From contig JANQGB010000293.1 of assembly GCA_028277545.1 (NCBI GenBank), positions 1 through 8,550 of the forward strand: a stretch of DNA of 8,550 bases, given 5' to 3'. Both the position numbers and the translations under genes were made by a program. Of this stretch, positions 1-7,504 are shown piece after piece. Positions within the stretch are counted from its first letter, which is position 1. Every line of letters starts with the position of its first letter. Source of the stretch: Phycisphaerae bacterium. GTDB taxonomy: Bacteria; Planctomycetota; Phycisphaerae; UBA1845. The notes below the pieces were generated by a model. The model was not told the DNA's origin, made no database searches, and was given only the letters and a program-made list of their open reading frames with translations.

Positions 1-2239
1 GCTGGGCGGCGCGCAGGGTGGCGGTGTCAACCACGTTGAATTGCAGGTGGTGGCCGTCCATGCGGAAGTAGGCGCGGATCAGGTGGGCCAGCTTGGTGAG
101 CCCCTCGTCGCCGTCCAGCACCTGGCGGGTGAACTTCTGGTTCAGCAGGGTCCCACCGGTCTTGAGGTGATCCATCTTGCCGGCCGACTTGAGGACGGCC
201 GTGGGGCCGTTGCGGTCGGCTCCCTGTACCGGCGAGATGCCCTCCGATAGCGGCGTCCAGGCCTGGCGGCCGTCCGGCATGGCACCGGTCACCGACCCGA
301 AGTATACGTGACAGGTGGTTGGCAGCATGTTGATGTGGTATTGGCCGCCCTTGGTGTTGGGGCGCCGCTCGACGGCCTGGAAGAACACATCGAAGCTGGC
401 CTGCATGAGATCGTCGGCCTCGTCGTTGTCGTTGCCGTACTTGGGTGACTTGTTCACCAGGATTCGGCGTAGTTTCTCATGCCCCTCGAAGTCGGCGCTA
501 ATGGCCTCCAGCAGCGAGTCCATGGTAAACGAGCCGGCCTCGTAGATATGCTCCCTGATGGCCGCCAGCGAGTCAGTCAGCGTGCCGATCCCTACGCCCT
601 GGAGGTAGTTGGTGTTGTACCTGGCCCCTCCGTCGTTGTAGTCCTGGCCGGTGGCGATGCAATCGTCGATGAGGATCGAGAGGAAGGGCGCCGGGGCGTA
701 GGTCGCATACATCCGTTCTATGATCTGGTTGCCCTCGATCTTTACCTCCACGAAGTGCCGCACTTGCCGGCTCCAGGCCTCGAACAACTCGTCGAAGGAC
801 TCGAAGGTGCGCGGATCGCCGGTGGCGGGGCCGAGTTGCCGCCCGGTCCGGGGGTCCTGCCCGTTGTGCAGGGTCAGCTCCAGGATCTTCACCAAGTTGA
901 AGTAGCCGGTCAGGATGTAGGCCTCCTTGCCGAAGGCTCCGGTCTCGACGCAGCCGCTGGTGCCGCCCTCCCGGGCGTCTTCCAGCTTCTTGCCCTGACG
1001 CAACAGTTCCCGCACCACCGCGTCGGCGTTGAACACCGAAGGGAACCCGTAGCCCTGGCGAATGACGCGGCAGGCCGCCTTCAAGAACCGCTCCGGGGAC
1101 TGGGCCGATATCTGCACGTTGGTGCTGGGCTGCAGGATGTGCATGTCGTCGATGATCTCCAGCAGCAGGTAGGAGACCTCGTTGACCGCATCGTTTCCGT
1201 CCCGAGTCAATCCGCCAATGTTGATGTTGGCGAAGTCGGTATAGGTGCCGCTCTCGGCCGCCGTCACGCCGACCTTCGGCGGAGCCGGGTGGTTGTTGAA
1301 CTTGACCCAGAAGCACTCCAGCAGTTCCTTGGCGGTCTCACGGGTCAGCGTGCCGTCCTCGATACCCTGGACGTAAAAGGGATACAGGTGCTGATCCAGG
1401 TGACCCGGGTTGAATGCGTCCCAGCCGTTCAGCTCGGTGATGACTGCCAGGTGGCAGAACCAGTAAGCCTGCAAGGCCTCCCAGAAATCCCGCGGCGCGT
1501 GGGCGGGGACTCGTTCGCATACCCGGGCGATGCGCTCCAGCTCCGCCCTGCGAACGGGATCAGTTGCGTCCGCCTCCATATGGCGGGCCAGGGCGGCGTG
1601 CCGATTGGCGAACAGCATGACCGCGTCGGCGGCGATCTCCATGGCCCGGAGTTGTTCACGCTTGTGGTACGCCTGGGGGTCACCCAGCAAATCGAGGCGG
1701 TCGATGCTGGCAGCGATATCCGCCCTAAAGTCGAGCATGCCCTGGCGATATATCTTGCCGTCGGCCACGGTGTGGCCGGGCGCCCGCTGCTCCATGAACT
1801 CGGTGAAAACGCCGGCCTCGTAGGACTGGTGCCATCGCTCGGGCAGCGACGCGAATACCCGATCCCGCATCGAACGGCCCCGCCAGTACGGGATGACCTG
1901 CTCGTCGTAGACCCGCACACTCTCCGGGCTGACGGCGTAGCGCGTCTTGTCACGGCTATCGAGGATGCGCAGGTCCTCCAGGCTGTGACAGGTCAACTCC
2001 GGATAGGTAGGCGTTGCCCGCGGCGCGGGCCCTCTCTCGCCGACGATCAACTCGTCATCACCGACGAAGATGGTCTTGTGCCGGCAGAGATGCATGAACG
2101 ACATGGCCCGCATGACCGGGACCGAGTGCCTGCCCTCGTGTTCCCGGTAGAAGGCCGTCAGCAGTTCAGCCCGCTCCGTAGAGATGTACGGGTCGGTCTC
2201 TTCGCTTCGTTGCCGCAGTCTGGCCACTCGCTCGGTCAT
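1..2239 (-). CDS. Glycyl radical enzyme of the pyruvate formate-lyase / glycerol dehydratase (PFL2) family, C-terminus cut off by the window
   Basis: Reading the minus strand from ATG at 2239 gives an open frame of 746 codons to the window edge. Family features are clear: the active-site loop GGTSGCVETGAF places the thiyl cysteine at residue 430 and the partner glutamate at 432, followed by the PFL-domain blocks APAPFLSILIDDCI, GGARYNT and QGVGIGTLTDSL. The last residues, HHLQFNVVDTATLRAAQ, are the block that normally sits about 15 residues before the glycyl radical loop (RVAGYS type), so that loop lies just outside the window; full length would be about 780-790, like glycerol dehydratase. 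The enzyme would be cytoplasmic, oxygen-sensitive and activated by the product of the gene directly upstream. The motif is GCVET, not the GCVEP of glycerol dehydratase, choline TMA-lyase and hydroxyproline dehydratase; from memory GCVET is nearer arylacetate decarboxylase-like members, but no small subunit gene is present. Substrate unknown. The start is supported by AGGTGG 6 nt upstream, inside the activase gene. Confidence 0.93.
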   Translation of the reverse strand, partial: MTERVARLRQRSEETDPYISTERAELLTAFYREHEGRHSVPVMRAMSFMHLCRHKTIFVGDDELIVGERGPAPRATPTYPELTCHSLEDLRILDSRDKTRYAVSPESVRVYDEQVIPYWRGRSMRDRVFASLPERWHQSYEAGVFTEFMEQRAPGHTVADGKIYRQGMLDFRADIAASIDRLDLLGDPQAYHKREQLRAMEIAADAVMLFANRHAALARHMEADATDPVRRAELERIARVCERVPAHAPRDFWEALQAYWFCHLAVITELNGWDAFNPGHLDQHLYPFYVQGIEDGTLTRETAKELLECFWVKFNNHPAPPKVGVTAAESGTYTDFANINIGGLTRDGNDAVNEVSYLLLEIIDDMHILQPSTNVQISAQSPERFLKAACRVIRQGYGFPSVFNADAVVRELLRQGKKLEDAREGGTSGCVETGAFGKEAYILTGYFNLVKILELTLHNGQDPRTGRQLGPATGDPRTFESFDELFEAWSRQVRHFVEVKIEGNQIIERMYATYAPAPFLSILIDDCIATGQDYNDGGARYNTNYLQGVGIGTLTDSLAAIREHIYEAGSFTMDSLLEAISADFEGHEKLRRILVNKSPKYGNDNDEADDLMQASFDVFFQAVERRPNTKGGQYHINMLPTTCHVYFGSVTGAMPDGRQAWTPLSEGISPVQGADRNGPTAVLKSAGKMDHLKTGGTLLNQKFTRQVLDGDEGLTKLAHLIRAYFRMDGHHLQFNVVDTATLRAAQ

Positions 2240-2241
2240 AA

Positions 2242-3144
2242 TCAGCCACCTGTTCTCACCTGCAGGCCGAAGGACCTCAGCCGCTCGGCGATGGTTCTCA
2301 ATCGTTGAGCGTCGGGCGCCCTGGTGTTCAGCACTACCCGCGGTCCCGTCAGCCGGTTGGATTTCTCGTGCCCGGCGCCGTGGTAAGGCAGGACATCCAC
2401 GCCGCTGACACGATCGAGGGAGGCCACGAACCGCCCGGTGGCCTCGATATTGGCGTCGTCATCGTTAAACCCTGGCACGACGGCCACACGAACGACGACG
2501 TTGCTGCCCGCAGACGCCAGGCGCCTGATGTTCTCCAGAATAAGCTCGTTGCCCGCACCGGTAAGCCTCTGGTGGGCCTGGTTGTCGATGTGCTTCAGAT
2601 CAAAGAGCCACAAGTCAACCTGCTCGTTGATGCGTTGGATAACCTGGGGCTCGGCATACCCGCTGGTGTCAACCGCGGTGTGAATTTCCCGCGCTCTGCA
2701 TTCCTCCAGCAGCGCCTGGAGGAAATCCGGCTGCTGCAGCGGTTCGCCGCCGGAGAACGTCACCCCTCCGCCGGACTGCTCATAGAATACGAGATCCTTC
2801 TCGATCTCAGTCGCCAGCGTGGCGCTTTCGACGCTGCGCCCGATTATCTCCCGCGCCTCGCCCGGGCAGGCGTCGACACACTCACCACAAACAGTGCAGC
2901 GCGCAGCATCCGTGGCCGGCTGGTTGTCCTTCAGGGTGATCGCCCCGGCGTCGCAGGTCCTGAAACACTCCCCGCACGCCAGGCAGCGGCGGCCCCGCCA
3001 GCTCGGCTCCGGCAAGGTCACCCAACTCTCCGGATTGTGGCACCAGCGGCAGCGCAGGGGGCAGCCCTTGAAGAAAACAGTAGTGCGGATACCCGGTCCG
3101 TCGTGAATCGCGTACCGCTTGATGTCGAAGATCACCCCCGTCAT
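2242..3144 (-). CDS. Glycyl-radical enzyme activating protein (radical SAM activase)
   Basis: The complete 300-residue protein uses S-adenosylmethionine and a [4Fe-4S] cluster to abstract a hydrogen from the glycine of its partner enzyme. The radical-SAM signature is CPLRCRWC (C28, C32, C35), preceded by the family-typical IHDGPGIRTTVFFKG. It is followed by a two-cluster ferredoxin insert: C54, C57, C60, C64 and C83, C86, C89, C93. This insert is found in activases of glycerol dehydratase, choline lyase and arylacetate decarboxylase type but is absent from the short PFL activase. The GGE motif for SAM binding is at 132-134 (VTFSGGEP). Length is normal for the class. The start at 3144 is backed by GAGGG 5 nt upstream; an ATG slightly further upstream is out of frame. 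The stop is 2 bp before the start of the radical enzyme, so the two are almost certainly co-transcribed and translationally coupled. Activase-first order is less common than activase-last. Confidence 0.96.
   Translation of the reverse strand: MTGVIFDIKRYAIHDGPGIRTTVFFKGCPLRCRWCHNPESWVTLPEPSWRGRRCLACGECFRTCDAGAITLKDNQPATDAARCTVCGECVDACPGEAREIIGRSVESATLATEIEKDLVFYEQSGGGVTFSGGEPLQQPDFLQALLEECRAREIHTAVDTSGYAEPQVIQRINEQVDLWLFDLKHIDNQAHQRLTGAGNELILENIRRLASAGSNVVVRVAVVPGFNDDDANIEATGRFVASLDRVSGVDVLPYHGAGHEKSNRLTGPRVVLNTRAPDAQRLRTIAERLRSFGLQVRTGG
2246..2251 (-). promoter_or_regulatory. Ribosome binding site of the glycyl radical enzyme, inside the activase gene
   Basis: AGGTGG on the minus strand lies 6 nt before the ATG at 2239 and within the last codons of the activase gene. 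It fixes the start of the radical enzyme and implies translation coupled to the upstream gene. Confidence 0.6.
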
Positions 3145-3149
3145 GTCGG

Positions 3150-3154
3150 CCCTC
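3150..3154 (-). promoter_or_regulatory. Ribosome binding site of the activase gene
   Basis: GAGGG on the minus strand sits 5 nt before the ATG at 3144. It favours this start over the out-of-frame ATG about 28 nt further upstream. I saw no convincing minus-strand -35/-10 pair between here and 3428. Confidence 0.5.
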
Positions 3155-3237
3155 GTACACCCCGGGGCGCATATCGTGACTCTCCGCGCCCGGTCTTTTC
3201 AAAGGTACTCGAAACGGGTAGGCCCCTGCAACGAGAC

Positions 3238-3300
3238 AGGTGCCGGCAGGAGAGCTCGCCCATGACATAGTTCCCTTGATTCCTGGACTGCCCGGCACCT
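3238..3300. repeat. Pair of operator-like palindromes in the divergent control region
   Basis: The segment 3238-3249 reads AGGTGCCGGCAG and 3288-3300 reads CTGCCCGGCACCT, its reverse complement with one extra C. Each arm is also a palindrome by itself (TGCCGGCA at 3241-3248; TGCC-C-GGCA at 3289-3297). The right copy falls in the spacer between the predicted -35 and -10 of the plus-strand promoter, and the left copy is about 50 bp upstream, near five helical turns. This would suit a repressor bound at two sites with looping between the divergent operons. An RNA hairpin is an alternative only for a transcript starting upstream of 3238. No family of regulator can be named from this. Confidence 0.35.
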
Positions 3301-3305
3301 ATCAT
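3276..3305 (+). promoter_or_regulatory. Predicted sigma70-type promoter of the GH2 gene
   Basis: TTGATT at 3276-3281 (four of six consensus -35 bases) and TATCAT at 3300-3305 (five of six -10 bases) are separated by 18 bp. Transcription would start near 3312 and leave a leader of roughly 117 nt before the GH2 ATG. The leader contains a short perfect inverted repeat, CGCCC-GA-GGGCG, at 3369-3380. In DNA of this GC content such a match is informative but not proof. Confidence 0.4.
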
Positions 3306-3428
3306 CACGCCCGGTCCGCCAGCACGATACCGCGAGGTTACCCTCACGGCTGGTTCGCCGCCTGGGCCCGCCCGAGGGCGCACCGCTGGTCTTGCCAACC
3401 ACGGAACTCAGCAGCAGGATGCAGCATA

Positions 3429-6400
3429 ATGCAGATCGCGAAAGCAAGGAGCGGCACACCCGCTGCGAGAGTCGCTCGCGCAGGCAGGGTCTTGCCGGCG
3501 GGCGTGTTGATTCTCCTTATGGGCGCGGCGCTGAGCATGCCGACCAGGAGCGCGGCGGTGGAAACACACGACTGGGAGGACCCGGCCGTCATCGGCAAAA
3601 ACAAGGAGGCGGCCCGTTGCACCTCGTTGCCCTACCCGGACGTCTCGACCGCCCGCATCGGTACGCGCGAAGCGTCGCCTTTCCATCAGTCGCTGAACGG
3701 CCAGTGGAGGTTTCACTGGGTGCCCGCGCCCGGCCAGCGGCCAGAGGGCTTCTACCGGCCCGAGTACGACGTCAGCGAGTGGGACCTGATACAGGTGCCG
3801 AGCAACTGGCAGTTGCAAGGCTACGGCCAGCCACGCTACCTCAACGTGCCCTACGTCTTCCCCGCTGACCCACCGCGGATACCGCATGACGACAACCCTG
3901 TGGGCTCCTATCGAACGGAGTTCGAGGTCCCCGATCAGTGGCGGGGCCGGCAGGTGTTTCTCCACTTCGCGGGCGTCAAGAGCGCCTTCTACGTGTGGAT
4001 CAACGGGCAGCAGGTCGGCTATAGCCAGGGGGGCATGACACCGGCCGAGTTCAATATAACACGCTACCTGCGGCCTGGTGCCAACATCCTGGCGTGCGAG
4101 GTCTACTGCTGGTCAGACGGCAGCTACCTCGAATGCCAGGACATGTGGCGCCTGGCAGGGATCTACCGTGACGTCTTCCTCTTCTCGACGCCGACGGTAC
4201 AGGTGCGCGACTTCTTCGTCCGCTGCGACCTCGACGAGAACTACCGCGACGCAGTGCTTAACGTCACGGTGTCGCTGCGCAATTGCGAGGCTGAGGCAGC
4301 CGGCAGACACAGTGTTGAGCTCCACCTGGTGGACCCGGAGGGAGCCTCGGTCGGCCCGCACCCATTGGCTACGGGCAGCATCGAGGGCCTTGCCGGCGGA
4401 AGCGAAGGCCTAGTCAAGATCCAGGCACGGGTGGCCAATCCGCGCAAGTGGACCGCCGAGACGCCGAATCTCTATTCCGTCCTGCTGGAGCTTAGCGACA
4501 ACCTGGGGCACTGCCTGGAGGTCCGCCGCTGCGGCTTCGGCTTCCGTGAGGTGGAGATGAAGGGTGGCCAGTTGCTGGTCAACGGCCGGGCCATCCTGGT
4601 CAAGGGCGTCAATCGGCACGAGCACGACCCCAACCACGGGCGGGCGATTCCCTTCGAGCGCATGGTCCAGGACGTCGAGTTGATGAAGCGCCACAATATC
4701 AACACCGTGCGCACCTCCCACTACCCGGACGATCCCCGCTGGTACGAGCTGTGCGATCGATACGGACTCTACGTGATCGACGAGGCCAACATCGAATCAC
4801 ACGGCATGGGCTACCAACCCGAGCGGACGCTGGGCAACGACCCCGCCTGGCTCGAGGCTCACCTTGATCGGACCGTTCGTATGGTCGAACGGGACAAGAA
4901 CCATCCCTGCGTAATCGTCTGGTCGCTGGGCAACGAAGCCGGCGACGGCGTCAACTTCGAGGCCACCAGCGCCTGGATCCACCAGCGGGACGCCTCCCGC
5001 CCCGTGCTCTACGAGCGAGCCATGGACTATGGCAACCACACCGCCCGCCCACACAGCGACATCGTCAGCCCCATGTATCCCGGCGTGAACTGGCTTCTGG
5101 ACTACGCCGCCAAGCGCACCGACCGGCCCATGATCATGTGCGAGTATGCCCACGCCATGGGAAACAGCGTGGGCAACCTGCAGAAGTACTGGGACGCCAT
5201 CGAAGCCCACGATCATCTTCAAGGCGGCTGTATCTGGGACTGGGTGGACCAGGGCCTCGCAGCCAAGTCGGCGCCTAAGACCCGGGTCCGCGATCACAGC
5301 CGCTACGGCCACACCGGCACCGTTCGGGCGACGGTCGTGGAAGGAGTTCGCGGGAAAGCCATCCGCGACGGCTTTGTCATCCTGCCGGACCATCATGGCC
5401 TCGATGTCGTCGGCCAGGAGTTGACCATCGAGGCCTGGGTCCATCCGGATCCCTCAACAGGGCCGGGGCCTATCGTCAGCAAGGGAGACACGCAGTACGC
5501 GCTCAAGATCGCCGGAGACGGCCAGGCGCTGGAGTTCTTCATCTACGACGGAATCTGGATCACCTGCCGGGCACCGTTGCCCGAGGATTGGACGCAGCGC
5601 TGGCATCACGTAGCCGGCGTCTACGACTGCAAGAAGCTGCAGGTCTTCATCGACGGCCAGGTGCGCGGCACGCACCCTCACACCGGACGGATCCAGCGCT
5701 GCTCCAGTCCGGTCAACGTGGGGCGCAATTCCGCCTATCGAAACCGCCGGTTCAGCGGGGCCATCGACGAAGTCCGCGTCCACGATCGGGCCTTGGCATC
5801 CAGCGAACTGAACCGCCTGGACGCGAAGCCATCTGCATCGTCGGTTCTGTGGCTCACGTTCGACTCGGAGGATCTTCGCCAGGTCGGTGGCGGCCAGGAG
5901 TTCTGGGCCTACGGCGGCGACTTCGACGACCACCCCAGCGATGGCAACTTCTGCTGCAACGGACTGGTCCGGCCAGACCGCTCGCCCAACCCCTCGCTGT
6001 ACGAGGTTCGCAAGGTTTACCAGTACATCAAGACCGATCCCATCGATCTGGCGGCCGGGCGACTCCGCGTCCGCAATGCCTACGGTTTCCTGAACCTTGA
6101 TTTCGTTGACGTACTGTGGGACCTACAGGCTGACGGTAAAGTCCTGCAGCACGGCTCACTGCCCAAGCTCGCCCTTCCGGCTGCCTGCGAGCAACAGGTC
6201 ACGGTTCCGTTTGACCGGCCCGATGTGGCACCCGGCACGGAATACTGGCTCAACATCCGCTTCTCCCTGGCGAAGGACACGCTGTGGGCCAAGCGCGGGC
6301 ACGTGGTGGCGTGGGACCAGTTCAAGCTGCCGTTCGACGTTCCCCCGGCGCCGCGGGCGGACGCGTCGGCCATGCCGCCCCTCAAGATGACCGAGGCGAC

Positions 6401-7277
6401 GGACGCGGTGGTAGTAACCGGCGCGAGCTTCAATCTGGTCATAGGCGTCACCAGCGGGGCGATCGAGTCGTTCGAACACGGTGGCAGGCAACTGCTGGCT
6501 GGTCCGCTGGTGCCCAACTTCTGGCGCGTGCCGATCGACAACGACGAGGGCAACGGCATGCCCCGGCGTCAGGGAATCTGGCGGCAGGCCGGCCAACGGC
6601 GCCGGGTGAGCGGCATCGAGGTCAGGCAACCGGACCCGCAGACGGCACGCATCGCCGTGCAAGGAACTGTGCCCGCCGGCGATTCGACTTGCCACACCAC
6701 CTACACCGTCTACGGCAGCGGTGAAGTCGTCGTCGATCACCACTTCGAACCGGTCGGCGAACTACCCGACCTGCCCCGCTTTGGCATGCAGATGGCGGTG
6801 CCGGGTGAGCTTGACACCATGACCTGGTATGGCCGCGGCCCGCATGAAACCTACTGGGACCGCAAGACGGGCGCGGCCGTCGGTGTCTACTCCGGCTCCG
6901 TTGAGGAGCAGATGCACCACTACGTCCGCCCTCAGGAGAACGGAAACAAGACGGACGTGCGCTGGGTCGCCCTGACTAATGACGCTGGGGATGGCCTGCT
7001 GGCCGTTGGTATACCGCTGCTCAGTGTCAGCGCCTGGCCCTATACCATGCTGGACCTGGAAACCGCCGACCATCCCTACGAACTGCCGCAGCGCGACACG
7101 ATCACCGTCAACCTCGACTACCGGCAGATGGGCGTCGGCGGCGACAACAGTTGGGGCGCCCGCACGCACGCCGAATACACGTTGCCTGCCAGGCCGTACA
7201 CATACCGCTATCGTCTGGTTCCGCTGGCGTCGGGCGGCCCGCCGGTCGAGCAGTTGGCCAGGAGGTCGTTCGAATAG
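3429..7277 (+). CDS. Secreted GH2 beta-galactosidase-type glycosidase with a LamG domain inserted in its TIM barrel
   Basis: This 1282-residue enzyme would hydrolyse terminal beta-galactosides or related sugars outside the cytoplasm. Start ATG 3429 has AGGA 9 nt upstream and opens a signal peptide: basic residues to R20, hydrophobic 21-37, likely cleavage after SAA (41-43). Order: LacZ jelly-roll about 75-250 (VPSNWQLQGYGQPRYLNVPY); immunoglobulin-like domain about 250-365; TIM barrel from about 380; LamG insert 611-823; end of barrel (YGGDFDDHPSDGNFCCNGLV); DUF4981-type domain about 865-960; large C-terminal beta-sandwich about 985-1280. Aligning from memory to E. coli LacZ, N139 and D238 match N102 and D201; E456, H458 and E503 match the Mg site and acid/base E461; E572 (MCEYAHAMGNS) matches nucleophile E537; H575 matches H540; W603 matches W568; W1242 matches W999. 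This set argues for an active enzyme with beta-galactosidase-like specificity, though other GH2 substrates cannot be excluded. It is divergent from the radical-enzyme operon. Confidence 0.95.
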   Translation: MQIAKARSGTPAARVARAGRVLPAGVLILLMGAALSMPTRSAAVETHDWEDPAVIGKNKEAARCTSLPYPDVSTARIGTREASPFHQSLNGQWRFHWVPAPGQRPEGFYRPEYDVSEWDLIQVPSNWQLQGYGQPRYLNVPYVFPADPPRIPHDDNPVGSYRTEFEVPDQWRGRQVFLHFAGVKSAFYVWINGQQVGYSQGGMTPAEFNITRYLRPGANILACEVYCWSDGSYLECQDMWRLAGIYRDVFLFSTPTVQVRDFFVRCDLDENYRDAVLNVTVSLRNCEAEAAGRHSVELHLVDPEGASVGPHPLATGSIEGLAGGSEGLVKIQARVANPRKWTAETPNLYSVLLELSDNLGHCLEVRRCGFGFREVEMKGGQLLVNGRAILVKGVNRHEHDPNHGRAIPFERMVQDVELMKRHNINTVRTSHYPDDPRWYELCDRYGLYVIDEANIESHGMGYQPERTLGNDPAWLEAHLDRTVRMVERDKNHPCVIVWSLGNEAGDGVNFEATSAWIHQRDASRPVLYERAMDYGNHTARPHSDIVSPMYPGVNWLLDYAAKRTDRPMIMCEYAHAMGNSVGNLQKYWDAIEAHDHLQGGCIWDWVDQGLAAKSAPKTRVRDHSRYGHTGTVRATVVEGVRGKAIRDGFVILPDHHGLDVVGQELTIEAWVHPDPSTGPGPIVSKGDTQYALKIAGDGQALEFFIYDGIWITCRAPLPEDWTQRWHHVAGVYDCKKLQVFIDGQVRGTHPHTGRIQRCSSPVNVGRNSAYRNRRFSGAIDEVRVHDRALASSELNRLDAKPSASSVLWLTFDSEDLRQVGGGQEFWAYGGDFDDHPSDGNFCCNGLVRPDRSPNPSLYEVRKVYQYIKTDPIDLAAGRLRVRNAYGFLNLDFVDVLWDLQADGKVLQHGSLPKLALPAACEQQVTVPFDRPDVAPGTEYWLNIRFSLAKDTLWAKRGHVVAWDQFKLPFDVPPAPRADASAMPPLKMTEATDAVVVTGASFNLVIGVTSGAIESFEHGGRQLLAGPLVPNFWRVPIDNDEGNGMPRRQGIWRQAGQRRRVSGIEVRQPDPQTARIAVQGTVPAGDSTCHTTYTVYGSGEVVVDHHFEPVGELPDLPRFGMQMAVPGELDTMTWYGRGPHETYWDRKTGAAVGVYSGSVEEQMHHYVRPQENGNKTDVRWVALTNDAGDGLLAVGIPLLSVSAWPYTMLDLETADHPYELPQRDTITVNLDYRQMGVGGDNSWGARTHAEYTLPARPYTYRYRLVPLASGGPPVEQLARRSFE
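5259..5897 (+). other. LamG (concanavalin-like, Laminin_G_3-type) domain inserted within the GH2 catalytic domain
   Basis: Residues 611-823 interrupt the barrel between IWDWVDQGL and EFWAYGGDF, which in E. coli LacZ are joined by a loop of only about 12 residues; the excess here is about 205 residues. The insert has LamG_3 hallmarks in order: a DHSRYGHTG opening, GVRGKAIRDGF, LTIEAWVHPD, PIVSKGDTQYALKI, WTQRWHHVAGVYD, LQVFIDGQVRG, NVGRNS, and the closing FSGAIDEVRVHDRAL. These domains commonly bind carbohydrate or protein. Frame and base composition continue unchanged across both junctions, so I read it as an established domain and not an assembly error. Carbohydrate binding is an inference. 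Confidence 0.85.
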
Positions 7278-7476
7278 GCCACAGCGCCGTGCGGGATGAC
7301 GTTGCTCTTCCGCAGGGCGCCTCGCCGCTTGGAGCCCTGCCTGCGGCGGGCAAGCAGTTCGGTGCCCCAGGCCTCTACCTGATCCAGCGGCGCGCCGCCA
7401 AGCTGGTGGATACGCCCGACGGTCCGGCAGCGAGGTTGACATGGGTACCAGGCCCGGCGGTAATGCTGGCCCGCGG
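7278..7476. other. Intergenic stretch after the GH2 gene; no gene recognised
   Basis: No protein family is recognisable on either strand. One perfect 7-bp inverted repeat (GCAGGGC 7312-7318 with GCCCTGC 7334-7340, 15-nt loop) lies 35 bp after the GH2 stop and could slow or end transcription, but there is no T-run, so it is not a standard intrinsic terminator. A minus-strand frame is open from 7492 into the GH2 gene, but its protein resembles nothing I know and has no clear ribosome site. Confidence 0.4.
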
Positions 7477-7504
7477 GCGCTGGGCCCGGCATTTATGCCG
7501 GGTG
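7477..7504 (+). repeat. 28-bp palindromic repeat, copy 1
   Basis: The repeat contains an 18-bp perfect palindrome, CCCGGCATTTATGCCGGG (7485-7502). Together with 5 flanking bases GCGCT and a trailing TG it matches the reverse complement of 7776-7803 at 26 of 28 positions. As RNA it gives a 7-bp stem with a UUUA loop. It has no T-run, so it is not a standard intrinsic terminator. It resembles REP-type intergenic palindromes; membership of a genome-wide family cannot be judged from two copies. Confidence 0.75.

Noticed and set aside
479..2308. 609-codon plus-strand open frame
   Set aside because: It lies antisense to the glycyl radical enzyme, whose minus-strand translation shows diagnostic motifs throughout. 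The plus-strand protein resembles no family and is a by-product of high-GC codon usage.
2305..3270. 321-codon plus-strand open frame
   Set aside because: It is antisense to the radical-SAM activase, which has all its cysteine motifs; the plus-strand product has no recognisable domain.
3419..3421. ATG at 3419 as the GH2 start
   Set aside because: It is out of frame with the GH2 gene.
3240..3428. GTG start at 3240 for the GH2 gene
   Set aside because: It would add 63 residues ahead of a good signal peptide, and the GTG lies upstream of the predicted promoter. ATG 3429 has a ribosome site and places the signal peptide at the N-terminus.
7208..7492. Minus-strand open frame after the GH2 gene as a small gene
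   Set aside because: It overlaps the GH2 3' end, has no clear ribosome site and matches nothing known. High GC alone can explain the open frame, though the unique part 7278-7492 was not fully excluded.
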